Source of the DNA: Anaerolineales bacterium
Lineage (GTDB): Bacteria; Chloroflexota; Anaerolineae; Anaerolineales; Villigracilaceae
Length of the DNA: 36,594 nucleotides
Reading direction: 5' to 3'
NCBI GenBank assembly: GCA_014379595.1
Contig: JACMLM010000047.1
Span: forward strand, 1 to 36,594
Shown: piece after piece, positions 26,232-35,045 of the stretch
Position numbering within the stretch: the first letter of the stretch is position 1
Layout of the letters: each line of letters begins with the position of its first letter
Made by a program: the position numbers and the translations under genes
Notes under the pieces: generated by a model
The model's database searches: none
What the model saw: the letters and a program-made list of their open reading frames with translations, nothing else
Told to the model about the DNA's origin: nothing

Positions 26232-27650
26232 ATGGAAAAATTGAAATTTTTATCAGATGAAGAAATCAAGGCGATGCATGAAGCCACGCTTCATATCATG
26301 GCTGAAATTGGAATTATTTGGTCACATAAACCAAGCCTCGATATCCTAACTGGCGCAGGCTGTACCATCAAAGACAATCGAGTATGTTTTCCTCCAGAGC
26401 TTGTAATGGATTGCATTGCAAAGGCCAATAAACGACCAACGATCAAAGGCCGAAATGGAAAAACAAATAACTTTGGAGATGGGAATGTATATTTTCATAA
26501 CCTTGGCGGCGCAAGAGATATCTTCGAAGCAAAAACAAACTCACGCAGACCCGCGAGTAATCAAGATGCTGTCGATGCAATTCGTGTGCTGGATGCATTA
26601 ATTAATTGTCATACGGTGACACCATTTTTTACACCGCCTGAAATTTCAAATGAAATGATGTCGCTGCACATGTATCGTCATACTCTGCCGCACACCACCA
26701 AACCCGTGCAAGGACCTGGTATTCAATTCGCGCACGAAGTTAAGTTTGCAGTTGAAATGGCAAATGTAGTCGGCACATCAGCGGATGAATTAACTTTATC
26801 GCTTTCGCCAGTCAGCCCGTTAACCATGCATGATGCATCTGCTGCGGCTGTGATGGCAATGGCAGAAGCAGGCGTGATTCATTCCAATCTCCCTGCCCCA
26901 ACGGGTGGTGCAACTTCTCCGATGACGATGACAGGTAGTATCGTTCAACAAAGCGCCGAGACGCTTGCTCCATTAGTTTTGACTCAACTTATCAATCCCG
27001 GATGCGGCGTTCTTTATTGTGGAAGGCTTGGAATGCTTGAACCGCGCACGGGATTAATTTGGGGCGGCGTGGAACTTGGCTTGTCATCTGCTGCCACGGT
27101 TCAACTCGGACATTATTATGGATTCAGTGTCAACGTGTATGGGTTTTCAACGAATGCACATACCATTGATGCACAAAATACATTTGAACGTGGACTCAAC
27201 GCCACTATCCCAGCCCTGGCCGGGGCCGATGAACTCTCGGGCATTGGTGAAATGGAAGCAGGTGTGATGGGTTCACATGCTCAAATGGTTTTGGATAATG
27301 AACTCGCTAGTAGCGTCTTGCGTTTGCGAACCGGTCTTTCAGCAGACGTGGAACATTTAGCTGTTGAAATCATTGGCAATGTAATGAATGGAACACGAAA
27401 TTATCTCGGTCAAAAACACACACTCAAACATATTCGTGCTGGTGAGCTTGCACTTACAAGACTTGCTGAACGCAATTCCTGGGAAACATGGGATGAAAAG
27501 CTCGAACGAAAACAAATGGCAGATTATGCAATTCTGGAAGCAGAAAGAATTCTGAGAGAGCATCAAGTGACTCCACTGGAAACTCAGCAGGAAAAAGAGT
27601 TGGATGCAATTATGGCCGCCGCTGAAAAAGAAACTTTGAAGAAGAAATAG
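26232..27650 (+). CDS. Second MttB-family methyltransferase-like protein, non-pyrrolysine
   Basis: Paralogue of the 22801 gene, 472 residues, with the same superfamily features: MHEATLHIMAEIGI near the N-terminus, YFHNLGGARDIFEA, SPVSPLTMHDASAAAVMAMA, GGATSPMTMTGS and the C-terminal DEKLERKQMADYAILEAERIL. No in-frame TAG. The two proteins differ clearly along their length, so this is an old divergence and they may use different substrates or form a mixed complex. AAGGA seven bases before the ATG at 26232 sets the start; an upstream extension would read through the palindromic gap. It probably hands methyl groups to the same corrinoid protein. Like its relatives, its substrate cannot be read from sequence. 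Confidence 0.88.
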   Translation: MEKLKFLSDEEIKAMHEATLHIMAEIGIIWSHKPSLDILTGAGCTIKDNRVCFPPELVMDCIAKANKRPTIKGRNGKTNNFGDGNVYFHNLGGARDIFEAKTNSRRPASNQDAVDAIRVLDALINCHTVTPFFTPPEISNEMMSLHMYRHTLPHTTKPVQGPGIQFAHEVKFAVEMANVVGTSADELTLSLSPVSPLTMHDASAAAVMAMAEAGVIHSNLPAPTGGATSPMTMTGSIVQQSAETLAPLVLTQLINPGCGVLYCGRLGMLEPRTGLIWGGVELGLSSAATVQLGHYYGFSVNVYGFSTNAHTIDAQNTFERGLNATIPALAGADELSGIGEMEAGVMGSHAQMVLDNELASSVLRLRTGLSADVEHLAVEIIGNVMNGTRNYLGQKHTLKHIRAGELALTRLAERNSWETWDEKLERKQMADYAILEAERILREHQVTPLETQQEKELDAIMAAAEKETLKKK

Positions 27651-27656
27651 TATTTT

Positions 27657-27782
27657 CGTCATTGCGAGGGCGATGCGCGAAGCGTTTCGCCCGACACTTG
27701 CGCCGCACGCCAGTGCAGGTGAGCAATCTCCCACAAAGTTGGGGATTGCTTCGTCGTGACTTCGTCACTCCTCGCAATGACG
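27657..27782. repeat. Palindromic repeat with 13-bp perfect terminal inverted repeats
   Basis: CGTCATTGCGAGG (27657-27669) is exactly inverted at 27770-27782. Inside, AGCAATC...GGGGATTGCT (from 27722 to 27750) forms another near-palindrome. Elements with this ATTGCGAG terminus and internal AGCAATCTC are widespread as dispersed non-coding repeats in many bacterial genomes. It occupies nearly the whole gap between the second MttB-like gene and the amidohydrolase gene. Confidence 0.8.
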
Positions 27783-27802
27783 TCAAAAAATTTGGAGGTA
27801 TT

Positions 27803-28960
27803 ATGCTCAAACAAGCAAATGCAATTTCAGAAGAACTAATTGAATGGCGCCGTGATTTTCACATGCACCCTGAAACGGGATTCGATGTCCACCGCACAGC
27901 AGGAATTGTTGCAGATGAATTGGAAAAAATGGGATATAGGGTCAAGCGCGGGGTTGGAAAGACCGGTGTTGTCGCAGAGATCGGTGAAGGCGGCAAAGTG
28001 GTTGCCATCCGTGCTGACATGGATGCACTTCCTATTTTTGAACAAAATGAAACCGATTATATTTCCCAAAATAATGGGAAAATGCACGCCTGCGGACATG
28101 ACTCACATACGGCCATGGCATTGGGTGCGGCACAATTGCTTTCCAAAGAAAAACTAAATGGACGAGTCCGATTTCTTTTTCAGCCTTCGGAAGAAACTGC
28201 GGATGAGGAAGGTTTAAGTGGCGCACAACGCATGGAAAGAGAAGGCGCAGTGGAAGGCGTGGATTATGTCATTGCACAGCATGTTGACCCAAACAGCGCT
28301 GTTGGAACAATTGCGATCAATGAAGGTCCAAGCGGCGGCGGCGTAGATACTTTTTTTGCCACCATTATTGGCAAAGGCGGCCATGGAGCTTATCCGCATA
28401 CAACTGTTGACCCGTTTGTTTTACTTGCACATGTCATCATGGCATTGAACGGAATTGTCTCACGCAGACTTGATCCGTTTGAACCTGCTGTCGTCAGCAT
28501 CGGAGTTATCAATGGCGGCTTTGCAGAAAACGTGATTCCTGAAAATGTCACCATGAAAGGCACATTGAGATTTACTTCACTGGAAGTACGAAATCAGATT
28601 CGTGAGGAAGTGCAGCGCGCGTTTGAAATCACAAAGGCGCTAGGTGGGAGCTACGAATTAAAGTTTGAATTTGGCGGACTGCCTTTGATCAACGATAAAT
28701 ACGTCTCGAAAATTATTGAAGAAGTTGGCAAAGACTTGCTCGGAAACGATAATGTGCATGAGATGCACAAAACACTGGGCGCAGAAGACTTTCCCGAATT
28801 TCTCAAGAATGCACCGGGCGCAATGTATACACTTGGAACGATGATTCCTGGGCGTGAAATATACGAACTTCATCACCCTAAATTTGATCTTGATGAGCGC
28901 GCCTTGCCAATCGGCACAGCTGTATTGGTTGAAACCGCAATGAGGTTTTTAAGATCTTAA
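27803..28960 (+). CDS. M20-family amidohydrolase (N-acyl amino acid/IAA-conjugate hydrolase type)
   Basis: Metal-dependent cytosolic hydrolase of 385 residues that cleaves amide bonds of N-acyl amino acids or similar conjugates. Metal-ligand landmarks are HACGHDSH (C97, H99), the catalytic Glu pair in QPSEET (E130, E131), H160 in AQHVDP, and a C-terminal LHHPKFD. A dimerisation/lid domain (about 180-290) includes GKGGHGAYPH. The cysteine-containing HACGHD places it in the AmhX/HipO/ILR1-like subgroup. The start at 27803 has GGAGG five bases upstream; the longer frame from 27662 would translate the palindromic repeat. It follows the second MttB-like gene and ends at a terminator, so it is the likely last gene of the cluster. 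Confidence 0.92.
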   Translation: MLKQANAISEELIEWRRDFHMHPETGFDVHRTAGIVADELEKMGYRVKRGVGKTGVVAEIGEGGKVVAIRADMDALPIFEQNETDYISQNNGKMHACGHDSHTAMALGAAQLLSKEKLNGRVRFLFQPSEETADEEGLSGAQRMEREGAVEGVDYVIAQHVDPNSAVGTIAINEGPSGGGVDTFFATIIGKGGHGAYPHTTVDPFVLLAHVIMALNGIVSRRLDPFEPAVVSIGVINGGFAENVIPENVTMKGTLRFTSLEVRNQIREEVQRAFEITKALGGSYELKFEFGGLPLINDKYVSKIIEEVGKDLLGNDNVHEMHKTLGAEDFPEFLKNAPGAMYTLGTMIPGREIYELHHPKFDLDERALPIGTAVLVETAMRFLRS

Positions 28961-28992
28961 AGGTGTACACAGCTAAATGAGTAAACATTTAC

Positions 28993-29023
28993 AAAAGGAG
29001 GCAGTAATAAACTGTCTCCTTTT
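28993..29023 (+). terminator. Rho-independent terminator after the amidohydrolase gene
   Basis: AAAAGGAGGCAGT (28993-29005) pairs with ACTGTCTCCTTTT (29011-29023) with one G-T pair and a five-base AATAA loop; the arm ends in TTTT. Confidence 0.85.
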
Positions 29024-29050
29024 GTGTTCTTAATAAGCAGGAGCTCTATG

Positions 29051-30127
29051 ATGAAAAAAGTATTTTTGATTCTAATAACTATCGCTCTCTTAGTAACAGC
29101 CTGTGCAACACAGGTTACTGCGCCAGCGAGTACACCCATTCTTCCAGTTGAAACTGCAACAACCACAAACACAGTTCCCCCCCCACCCTCTCTAACATTC
29201 ACACCAGCGCCCGTGGCAACCGCAACACCTGTTCCACACCCGATGAGCATCGCTGCCATGCGAGCGGGCGATTACCCCGGCAGTGAAGTCACCATCGTTA
29301 GGGAATTAGACAGAGGGTTAAATTATCGCCGCTACTATGCATACTATCTTTCAGAAGGATTGAAAATATATGCACTGCTTACTATCCCAAATGGTGACGC
29401 TCCCGAGGGCGGTTGGCCTGCCATTGTATTTAATCACGGCTATATTCCGCCAGATGTCTATCGCACCACTGAAAGATATATTGCTTATGTAGATGAAATT
29501 GCAAAGGCTGGTTATGTTGTCTTTCGAATAGATTATCGTGGTCACGATGCATCAGAAGGCGAAGCTACAGGCGCGTATGGCAGCCCTGGCTATCAAATTG
29601 ATGTGTTGAATGCAGTTGCATCTATTAAACAGTTAGCTGGAGTGAACCCCGATAAGATCGGCATGTGGGGACATTCCATGGGCGGCTATCTTACGCTCCG
29701 CACGATGGTCATTTCAAATGATGTAAAAGTTGGTGTAATCTGGGCGGGCGTTGTTGCATCATATAATGACCTGCTTTATAACTGGCGGCGCACTGGCTCA
29801 TTCACCCCATCTCCAAGTTCACGCGGAGTTGGCTGGCGCACAGGATGGATCGAATCATATGGCACACCTGAAGATAATCCTGTTTTTTGGGATTCTGTCT
29901 CGGCCACATCTTATCTCACCGATCTTTCTGGACCTTTGGAACTGCACCACGGAACCTTAGACGAAGACGTCCCTTTGGCATTCTCCCTTCGGCTTGCAGA
30001 GTTGGCACGCAATGCAGGCAAAGTCGCCAACTTATATACATATGAAGGCGACAATCATAATATCTCCAAATATTTTTCAACTGCCATGCAGCGAACAATT
30101 GCCTTTTTCGATTCGGTTTTAAAATAA
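29051..30127 (+). CDS. Alpha/beta-hydrolase lipoprotein
   Basis: Secreted, lipid-anchored hydrolase of 358 residues. The signal peptide MKKVFLILITIALLVTAC places the lipidated Cys at residue 18. A Thr/Pro/Ala-rich linker (20-65) is followed by an alpha/beta-hydrolase domain resembling dipeptidyl-peptidase and dienelactone-hydrolase relatives. It has HG in VFNHGYIPP, nucleophile S209 in WGHSMGGYLT, an acid Asp in GTLDEDVP and H in EGDNHN. The start at 29051 has CAGGAG seven bases upstream; ATG at 29048 is one codon longer and equally possible, while GTG at 29024 lies in the preceding terminator. Separated from the methyltransferase cluster by that terminator, it may be independent. Peptidase or esterase activity is likely; substrate unknown. 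Confidence 0.88.
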   Translation: MKKVFLILITIALLVTACATQVTAPASTPILPVETATTTNTVPPPPSLTFTPAPVATATPVPHPMSIAAMRAGDYPGSEVTIVRELDRGLNYRRYYAYYLSEGLKIYALLTIPNGDAPEGGWPAIVFNHGYIPPDVYRTTERYIAYVDEIAKAGYVVFRIDYRGHDASEGEATGAYGSPGYQIDVLNAVASIKQLAGVNPDKIGMWGHSMGGYLTLRTMVISNDVKVGVIWAGVVASYNDLLYNWRRTGSFTPSPSSRGVGWRTGWIESYGTPEDNPVFWDSVSATSYLTDLSGPLELHHGTLDEDVPLAFSLRLAELARNAGKVANLYTYEGDNHNISKYFSTAMQRTIAFFDSVLK

Positions 30128-30140
30128 GCTCTGGATTCAC

Positions 30141-30185
30141 TTAAACATAAAGAGGCTGGTGATGTACCAGCCTCTTTATGTTTAA
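30141..30185. terminator. Bidirectional terminator between hydrolase and prfC
   Basis: A perfect 20-bp stem (30141-30160 with 30166-30185, loop GATGT) separates two convergent genes. On the + strand the 3' arm ends TTTATGTTTAA. The stem overlaps the prfC stop codon. Confidence 0.88.
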
Positions 30186-31804
30186 GTATTATCTATTTCT
30201 ACAAAACGCAATTCAGGATACTTTTCAGAATAATGTTTCAAAAAGAACGTTGAGCTGAATAATGCTACCCACTCGTCACGAGAATCGCGGGCAATGATCG
30301 CCTCGCCGCGATTCGGTAATTTCTCAACATCAGAATCCGACCCCTTGATCCAGCGCATGAGAATGTGAGGTAATTTTTCCAAGTCAGTTGGCACATTATA
30401 TTCAGCTTTCAATCTGGCTTGCACAACATCAAACTGTAACTGTCCAACAACAGCCAAGATTGGCTCACGCTTGAAGGCATTTAAGTTATATAAAACCTGA
30501 ACAGCCCCTTCACTTTCCAGTTGACCTAATCCTTTGGCAAATTGTTTTTGTTTGCCTAAATCAGTATTTCGCAATAAAGCAAAATGTTCGGGCTGAAAAC
30601 GCGGAATGGATGCAAAACGAAACGGCGTACCAGAGCACAATGAATCACCTATTGCAAAATCTCCGTTATTCGGAAGACCAAGTACATCTCCAGCGTATGC
30701 CTCATCAATAATCTCACGTTCACTGGCAAAAAGTTTATAGGGGCGTAATAACCGTAACGTCTTTCCAGTTTGAGCATGGACCAGGTCCATGCCGCGTTCA
30801 AAGCGGCCGGAGCAAATGCGCAAAAATGCCACACTGTCACGATGTTTGGGATTCATATTCGCTTGAATTTTAAAGATAAAACCAGAAAACTCTGGCGACT
30901 CAGGAGAAACGATTCCCGCGTCACTTAGATAAGGCTGAGGAGGCGGCCCATATTTTACAAAGGCTTCCAAAAACAAACGCACGCCAAAATTTGTCACAGC
31001 GCTGCCAAAGAAAACAGGTGTCTGTTTTTCACTCAATACGCTCGCATGATCAAAAACTACACCAGCTTCGTCCAGCAGATCAATACTTTCATTGAGTTGA
31101 TCAAAACGCACCTGTGATATAACTTTGTTTTTCACAAGCTGATCCAAAGGCATAAACACTTCAGGAGCCATTCGTTCATTGCGTTCAGTACGTTCAAACA
31201 AATAAACGCCCTTAGAATCGCGGTCATAAACACCCTTAAAGTCTGGCCCATCACCCACCGGCCAGTTCATTGGGATGGGTTCCATACCCATAACTTTTTT
31301 AATTTCATCCAGCAGGTCCAATGGGTCACGAGCGGGGCGATCCATTTTATTAATAAATGTGAAAACAGGAATACCGCGTTTACGGCACACCTCAAACAGC
31401 TTAAGGGTTTGCGGCTCAATGCCTTTGGCCGCATCGATCACCATCACCGCACTATCCACCGCTGACAAGGTGCGATAAGTGTCCTCAGAAAAATCCTGAT
31501 GGCCCGGAGTATCCAATAGGTTTATGATATTGCCTTGATACGGAAATTGCAGGATGGTCGAAGTGATGGAAATGCCACGCTCGCGCTCCATTTCCATCCA
31601 ATCGGAAGTTGTGGCGCGTTGATTACGGCGAGCACGAACATTCCCCGCTAGTTCAATTGCATTTCCGTATAAGAGCAACTTTTCCGTTAGCGTTGTCTTG
31701 CCAGCATCGGGATGCGAAATAATCGCAAATGTACGGCGTGTGGCAATGGCTTCACGTAGAGGAATGCTCTGAGTTGTGTTGATATGGGGTGTTTCGTCTT
31801 GCAT
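30182..31804 (-). CDS. prfC: Peptide chain release factor 3
   Basis: GTPase that removes RF1 or RF2 from the ribosome after peptide release. The 540 residues begin with a short N-terminal tail, then the G domain: P-loop SHPDAGKTTLTEK (30-42), switch region with RGISITST, G3 DTPGHQDF (98-105) and G4 NKMDRP (152-157). The later RF3-specific region includes GVRLFLEAFVKYGPPP and a C-terminal domain with VQARLKAEYNVP. SHPDAGKTT rather than AHVDAGKTT separates RF3 from EF-G and LepA. The ribosome site GGAG lies eight bases before the ATG. It is a single gene in an otherwise metabolic area, with the carbohydrate operon ahead on the same strand. Confidence 0.96.
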   Translation of the reverse strand: MQDETPHINTTQSIPLREAIATRRTFAIISHPDAGKTTLTEKLLLYGNAIELAGNVRARRNQRATTSDWMEMERERGISITSTILQFPYQGNIINLLDTPGHQDFSEDTYRTLSAVDSAVMVIDAAKGIEPQTLKLFEVCRKRGIPVFTFINKMDRPARDPLDLLDEIKKVMGMEPIPMNWPVGDGPDFKGVYDRDSKGVYLFERTERNERMAPEVFMPLDQLVKNKVISQVRFDQLNESIDLLDEAGVVFDHASVLSEKQTPVFFGSAVTNFGVRLFLEAFVKYGPPPQPYLSDAGIVSPESPEFSGFIFKIQANMNPKHRDSVAFLRICSGRFERGMDLVHAQTGKTLRLLRPYKLFASEREIIDEAYAGDVLGLPNNGDFAIGDSLCSGTPFRFASIPRFQPEHFALLRNTDLGKQKQFAKGLGQLESEGAVQVLYNLNAFKREPILAVVGQLQFDVVQARLKAEYNVPTDLEKLPHILMRWIKGSDSDVEKLPNRGEAIIARDSRDEWVALFSSTFFLKHYSEKYPELRFVEIDNT

Positions 31805-31877
31805 ACGTTTTCTCCAAGCCTCTTACAAAGGCCGTAAATTTTAGCATAGATTTAATTCAGATAGGCGGAGAATTTTG

Positions 31878-33161
31878 TCATGAATTACAAGCAGCTTTAT
31901 AACCTAGCAAAACTGCGTGAATGTGATCAAAAATAATGGCTTCAGGAGTCTGTGTAATTTCTCCGCGGCGGATATGCTCATATTGATTTGGCATAAATTG
32001 GCTCAATAAAGAAAGAGGCAGTGGTTTTTCATCTAAATTCTTCAACAACTTGCCCATTGCTGACTGCACTTGCGGGTCAGGCCAATAATAACGGATACGG
32101 TCGCTAAAGCTATATTTTCTTTTAAACGCCTGTTCTGCAGATGTGCCTTGATAATGTTTTTGCCAATACTCTGGATTCCTCAACATTACATCATCCAGAA
32201 CCTGTATCAAATTCGAGCATGTGTCTTTTGAAAACAATTCGTCTTCCATCATTGCCAAAGCAAAAACAGCTTCACGAAATGAAAAGGTCAACGCGGGACC
32301 AACTTTGAGAATCGCAAAATGGTCACGCACAAGATTACTTAACCCATCACCTGTTTGATAATCAGTAGAATGTCCTTCATAGATCACTGCTTGATTTTCA
32401 ATGAAACGTGACAGGTTTTTTGTTTTCACTGGCTGATATTCTAAAACGAAATCATCGCCAAATTCAACCCCAGGCTGGACAACGACACCAATCACTCTCT
32501 CCCACGCAGATTGTAACTTTTCTCGATAAAATGCTTCACGCGTGACCTGGATGGTCTGCTCCACATCATGGACATTCGTTACGCTGACAGCTTCTTCGTG
32601 CTCATGCGCTCCACCTGGGATGGGCACTTCTGTGCCAATAATATATCGTGGTAACTTGGCAGGGACAAGCTCTGCATCTACGGACATCTCTGCAATTTTT
32701 GCCAATTGTGCTGCACGCTTTGCAGGTATTTCCATATCCAGTACCCCTTTAGAGTCATCACCCAATTTCATACTACAATCCAAATGGATTTTTACAAAAC
32801 CTGCTTTTACATAATCGCGAATCATTATTTCTGATTTTTGCATGGCAGATTCAGCAGACTCATTTTGCCAAACATTGGGTCCTAAATGATCACCACCCAA
32901 AATAATATTTTCAAATGGGAAATTATTTTCTTTCGCGATTCCCTGTACGTAACCAACAAAATCTGCAGGCGTCATACCCGTGTATCCGCCAAATTGATTA
33001 ACTTGATTACAGGTGGATTCAATTAATAAAACTTCCGAGGTCTTAAAGACTTCGGAAGTTTGCATAGCAGCTTTCAACACCCAGGGATGTGCAGAACAAA
33101 TAGAAGTGATTCCTTTTGCCTCGCCACGTTTTTGTGCCTTGATAATCTCATCAAGATACAT
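31878..33161 (-). CDS. gatZ: GatZ/KbaZ-like tagatose-bisphosphate aldolase-associated subunit
   Basis: Member of the D-tagatose-1,6-bisphosphate aldolase class II non-catalytic subunit family (GatZ, KbaZ, AgaZ), 427 residues against about 420 in E. coli. Landmarks include GITSICSAHPWVL (17-29), NQVNQFGGYTGMTPADF, ILGGDHLGPNVW, KIHLDCSMKLGDD and EVPIPGGAHEHEE. In known systems it stabilises the GatY/KbaY aldolase, but no such partner gene is present here; instead a class I LacD-like aldolase lies two genes upstream. Residues 35-45 (TSEVFKTSEVL) are unlike the family and are encoded by a 33-base palindrome. It starts 11 bases inside the kinase gene, so it is translationally coupled. It is the last gene of the operon. 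Confidence 0.9.
   Translation of the reverse strand: MYLDEIIKAQKRGEAKGITSICSAHPWVLKAAMQTSEVFKTSEVLLIESTCNQVNQFGGYTGMTPADFVGYVQGIAKENNFPFENIILGGDHLGPNVWQNESAESAMQKSEIMIRDYVKAGFVKIHLDCSMKLGDDSKGVLDMEIPAKRAAQLAKIAEMSVDAELVPAKLPRYIIGTEVPIPGGAHEHEEAVSVTNVHDVEQTIQVTREAFYREKLQSAWERVIGVVVQPGVEFGDDFVLEYQPVKTKNLSRFIENQAVIYEGHSTDYQTGDGLSNLVRDHFAILKVGPALTFSFREAVFALAMMEDELFSKDTCSNLIQVLDDVMLRNPEYWQKHYQGTSAEQAFKRKYSFSDRIRYYWPDPQVQSAMGKLLKNLDEKPLPLSLLSQFMPNQYEHIRRGEITQTPEAIIFDHIHAVLLGYKAACNS
33029..33061. repeat. 33-base palindrome inside the gatZ coding sequence
   Basis: AACTTCCGAGGTCTT (33030-33044) pairs with AAGACTTCGGAAGTT (33046-33060) around one A, with a single G-T exception; the outermost A-T at 33029/33061 also pairs. 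It codes in frame for the atypical TSEVFKTSEV stretch of GatZ, which makes an inserted palindromic element the likely origin. Confidence 0.75.
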
Positions 33162-34062
33162 ATTTCATAGCCTCTTCTAAAGTTGGCTGACCATCAGTTC
33201 CTCCCGCTTTTTGCGTGGACAAAGCTCCACACATGCAAGCCAGCCTCAACGATTTTTCAAGTGGCCAATCATTGAGATAACCGTATATAAATCCTGCATC
33301 AAAGCTATCACCTGCACCTACCGTATCTACAACATTTACTGAAATAGATTCAGATCGAATGATCTCTTTATCTCTGCAAGCTAAAGCACCGTCTGCGCCG
33401 AGTTTGATAGCGACGAGTTCACTTTTATTCGTCAGTTGTCTTGCAGCCACTTCAATATTATCTGCCTTGCTTATGGAAAGAGCTTCAGTTTTGTTCGGCA
33501 GGAAAACATCTGTGACTGAAAGTAATTTGTCAAAGCCTAGCCATTTTTCAGATGGATCATAATTTGTGTCAAGAGAAGTTGTAAGTCCCAACGAACCTGC
33601 ACGCTGAAATAGATCAGGTAAATCAGGTTGAAGTTTCGTTTGCAGAAAGTAAGATGCAACATGCAAATGACGAGATTGACTGAGTAAACTGTCAGAGATA
33701 TCTGATGCTTGTAGGTCAGCGATCAAGCCGAGGTGAGTCAGAATCGCGCGGTCTACTTCCTGATTAAGAATCACGCTGAGTCCAGTTTGTCCACCGGAAC
33801 GAATGATCACATTGCTGACATCCACATTTCTTTTTTGCATTTCATCGAGCATAAAATGGCCAAAGACATCATCGCCGCATACACCAATGAAAGCAACTCG
33901 CAAACCAAGCCGTGCTGCGCCGCACGCAAAAATCGCGGAAGATGAACCAATAGTGAGTGTGGTTGAATTAACAATTTTTTCAACCTGATCAAACTCAGGT
34001 TTTACATTCCCTGACAGAATCAGATCAGCATTGATCTCGCCAGCAACAAGAATATCAAACAT
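33151..34062 (-). CDS. PfkB-family sugar kinase, probable tagatose-6-phosphate kinase
   Basis: ATP-dependent ribokinase-superfamily enzyme of 303 residues. It has the N-terminal GEINADLILSG, a Gly-rich substrate region (LTIGSSSAIFACGAARLG), and the second PfkB signature DTVGAGDSFDAGF with catalytic D252. Given a LacD-like aldolase before it and GatZ after it, phosphorylation of tagatose 6-phosphate to the 1,6-bisphosphate is the best guess. Other ketose or hexosamine phosphates are possible, and PfkB specificity is not readable from motifs. Its ATG overlaps the aldolase stop by one base (TAATG), and it overlaps the gatZ start by 11 bases. This is a tightly coupled operon. Confidence 0.88.
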   Translation of the reverse strand: MFDILVAGEINADLILSGNVKPEFDQVEKIVNSTTLTIGSSSAIFACGAARLGLRVAFIGVCGDDVFGHFMLDEMQKRNVDVSNVIIRSGGQTGLSVILNQEVDRAILTHLGLIADLQASDISDSLLSQSRHLHVASYFLQTKLQPDLPDLFQRAGSLGLTTSLDTNYDPSEKWLGFDKLLSVTDVFLPNKTEALSISKADNIEVAARQLTNKSELVAIKLGADGALACRDKEIIRSESISVNVVDTVGAGDSFDAGFIYGYLNDWPLEKSLRLACMCGALSTQKAGGTDGQPTLEEAMKYVS

Positions 34063-35009
34063 TAGTATGTTTTATACCAATCGAATGGCACTTTAACTTG
34101 ATAAAAATCTGTATAAGGTTTTGCAAGCGCGTGACATAAGGATGTAAGGCGCGCGAGGCGTTGGCGCGCGGTTGTGTGTAGGAAGTTCATTCGTTCATCA
34201 TCAGCCATCATCACCGCTTCTTTCCACACAGCACGACCCACAGCAATTCCGCTGGCACCTGCGTTGCAGGCCACTGTTACTTGTTGCACAAAAGTTTCAT
34301 AATCAACGGCAGCAGATAAGAGAATCCATGGAGCAATAGATGCAGCAGAAATTTCAGCACACGCATCAGCCCAGTTTTTTTGATCTAATTCAGTTACATC
34401 GAGTGGAAACTCTGCTTTGAGAATATCAGCGCCAAGTGGAGTTAAACGCCTCGCAGTTTCAACTACTACATATCTTTTTTCTGCTGATGAAAGTTTTTTA
34501 TTTTCGTCGAGTGAATATGATAATGGCTCAAGCATAAGCACGAGATCATGTTTGACACAATCATCTACGATATTTTTTGTGAACGATTCGATTTCAGGAG
34601 CAGTTGGCGAATCAGGGTGATAGTAGACAAGCAATTTGATCGCAGATGCGCCCATACGTTTAGCTTTTTCCACACTCCAACCTGGAATAACTTGAGCCTG
34701 ACGAGCAGTTGCATCACCTGTATAGCCAGTGGATTCCACTGCTACAACCAATCCAATATTCTTAGGAATCACATGTTGAGCAATCGCTTGTGCGGCAGAT
34801 ACTTCAGGATCAAGCAGAACGGCTGTGGCACTCGATGCAAGCGTGGATGTCACATCCAGCTTGAAACGTGAGAGTTCTTCGTTACTGGCGAGCCCAGGAT
34901 TCGCTTTACGCAGATTTTGACGATGGTCTAATGCCAGTGCAGTAAACGTGCCGCGATCAGAAGAGATTTGTTGTAGTCCACGTAATTTTCCGATGGTGAT
35001 ATTTTTCAT
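34062..35009 (-). CDS. lacD: DeoC/LacD-family class I aldolase, probable tagatose-1,6-bisphosphate aldolase
   Basis: Cleaves tagatose 1,6-bisphosphate to dihydroxyacetone phosphate and glyceraldehyde 3-phosphate if the LacD assignment holds. The 315-residue TIM barrel opens with KLRGLQQISSDRGTFTALALDHRQNL and has ASAIKLLVYYHPD at the position of LacD's AVKFLLYY block. ADILKAEFPLDV contains K198, the expected Schiff-base lysine (near Lys205 in streptococcal LacD). No metal ligands of class II aldolases are seen. It is preceded by a 36-base gap after the GH114 gene and overlaps the kinase start by one base. Other sugar-phosphate aldolases of this superfamily are possible, for example for sulfoquinovose-type substrates. 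Confidence 0.8.
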   Translation of the reverse strand: MKNITIGKLRGLQQISSDRGTFTALALDHRQNLRKANPGLASNEELSRFKLDVTSTLASSATAVLLDPEVSAAQAIAQHVIPKNIGLVVAVESTGYTGDATARQAQVIPGWSVEKAKRMGASAIKLLVYYHPDSPTAPEIESFTKNIVDDCVKHDLVLMLEPLSYSLDENKKLSSAEKRYVVVETARRLTPLGADILKAEFPLDVTELDQKNWADACAEISAASIAPWILLSAAVDYETFVQQVTVACNAGASGIAVGRAVWKEAVMMADDERMNFLHTTARQRLARLTSLCHALAKPYTDFYQVKVPFDWYKTY

Positions 35010-35045
35010 GTATTAAGTTCCAAGTTTACAAGTTAAAGGTTGAAG

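Noticed and set aside
27662-27802. N-terminal extension of the M20 amidohydrolase
   Set aside because: This stretch is the palindromic repeat; GGAGG precedes the ATG at 27803, and M20 proteins begin near the residue chosen.
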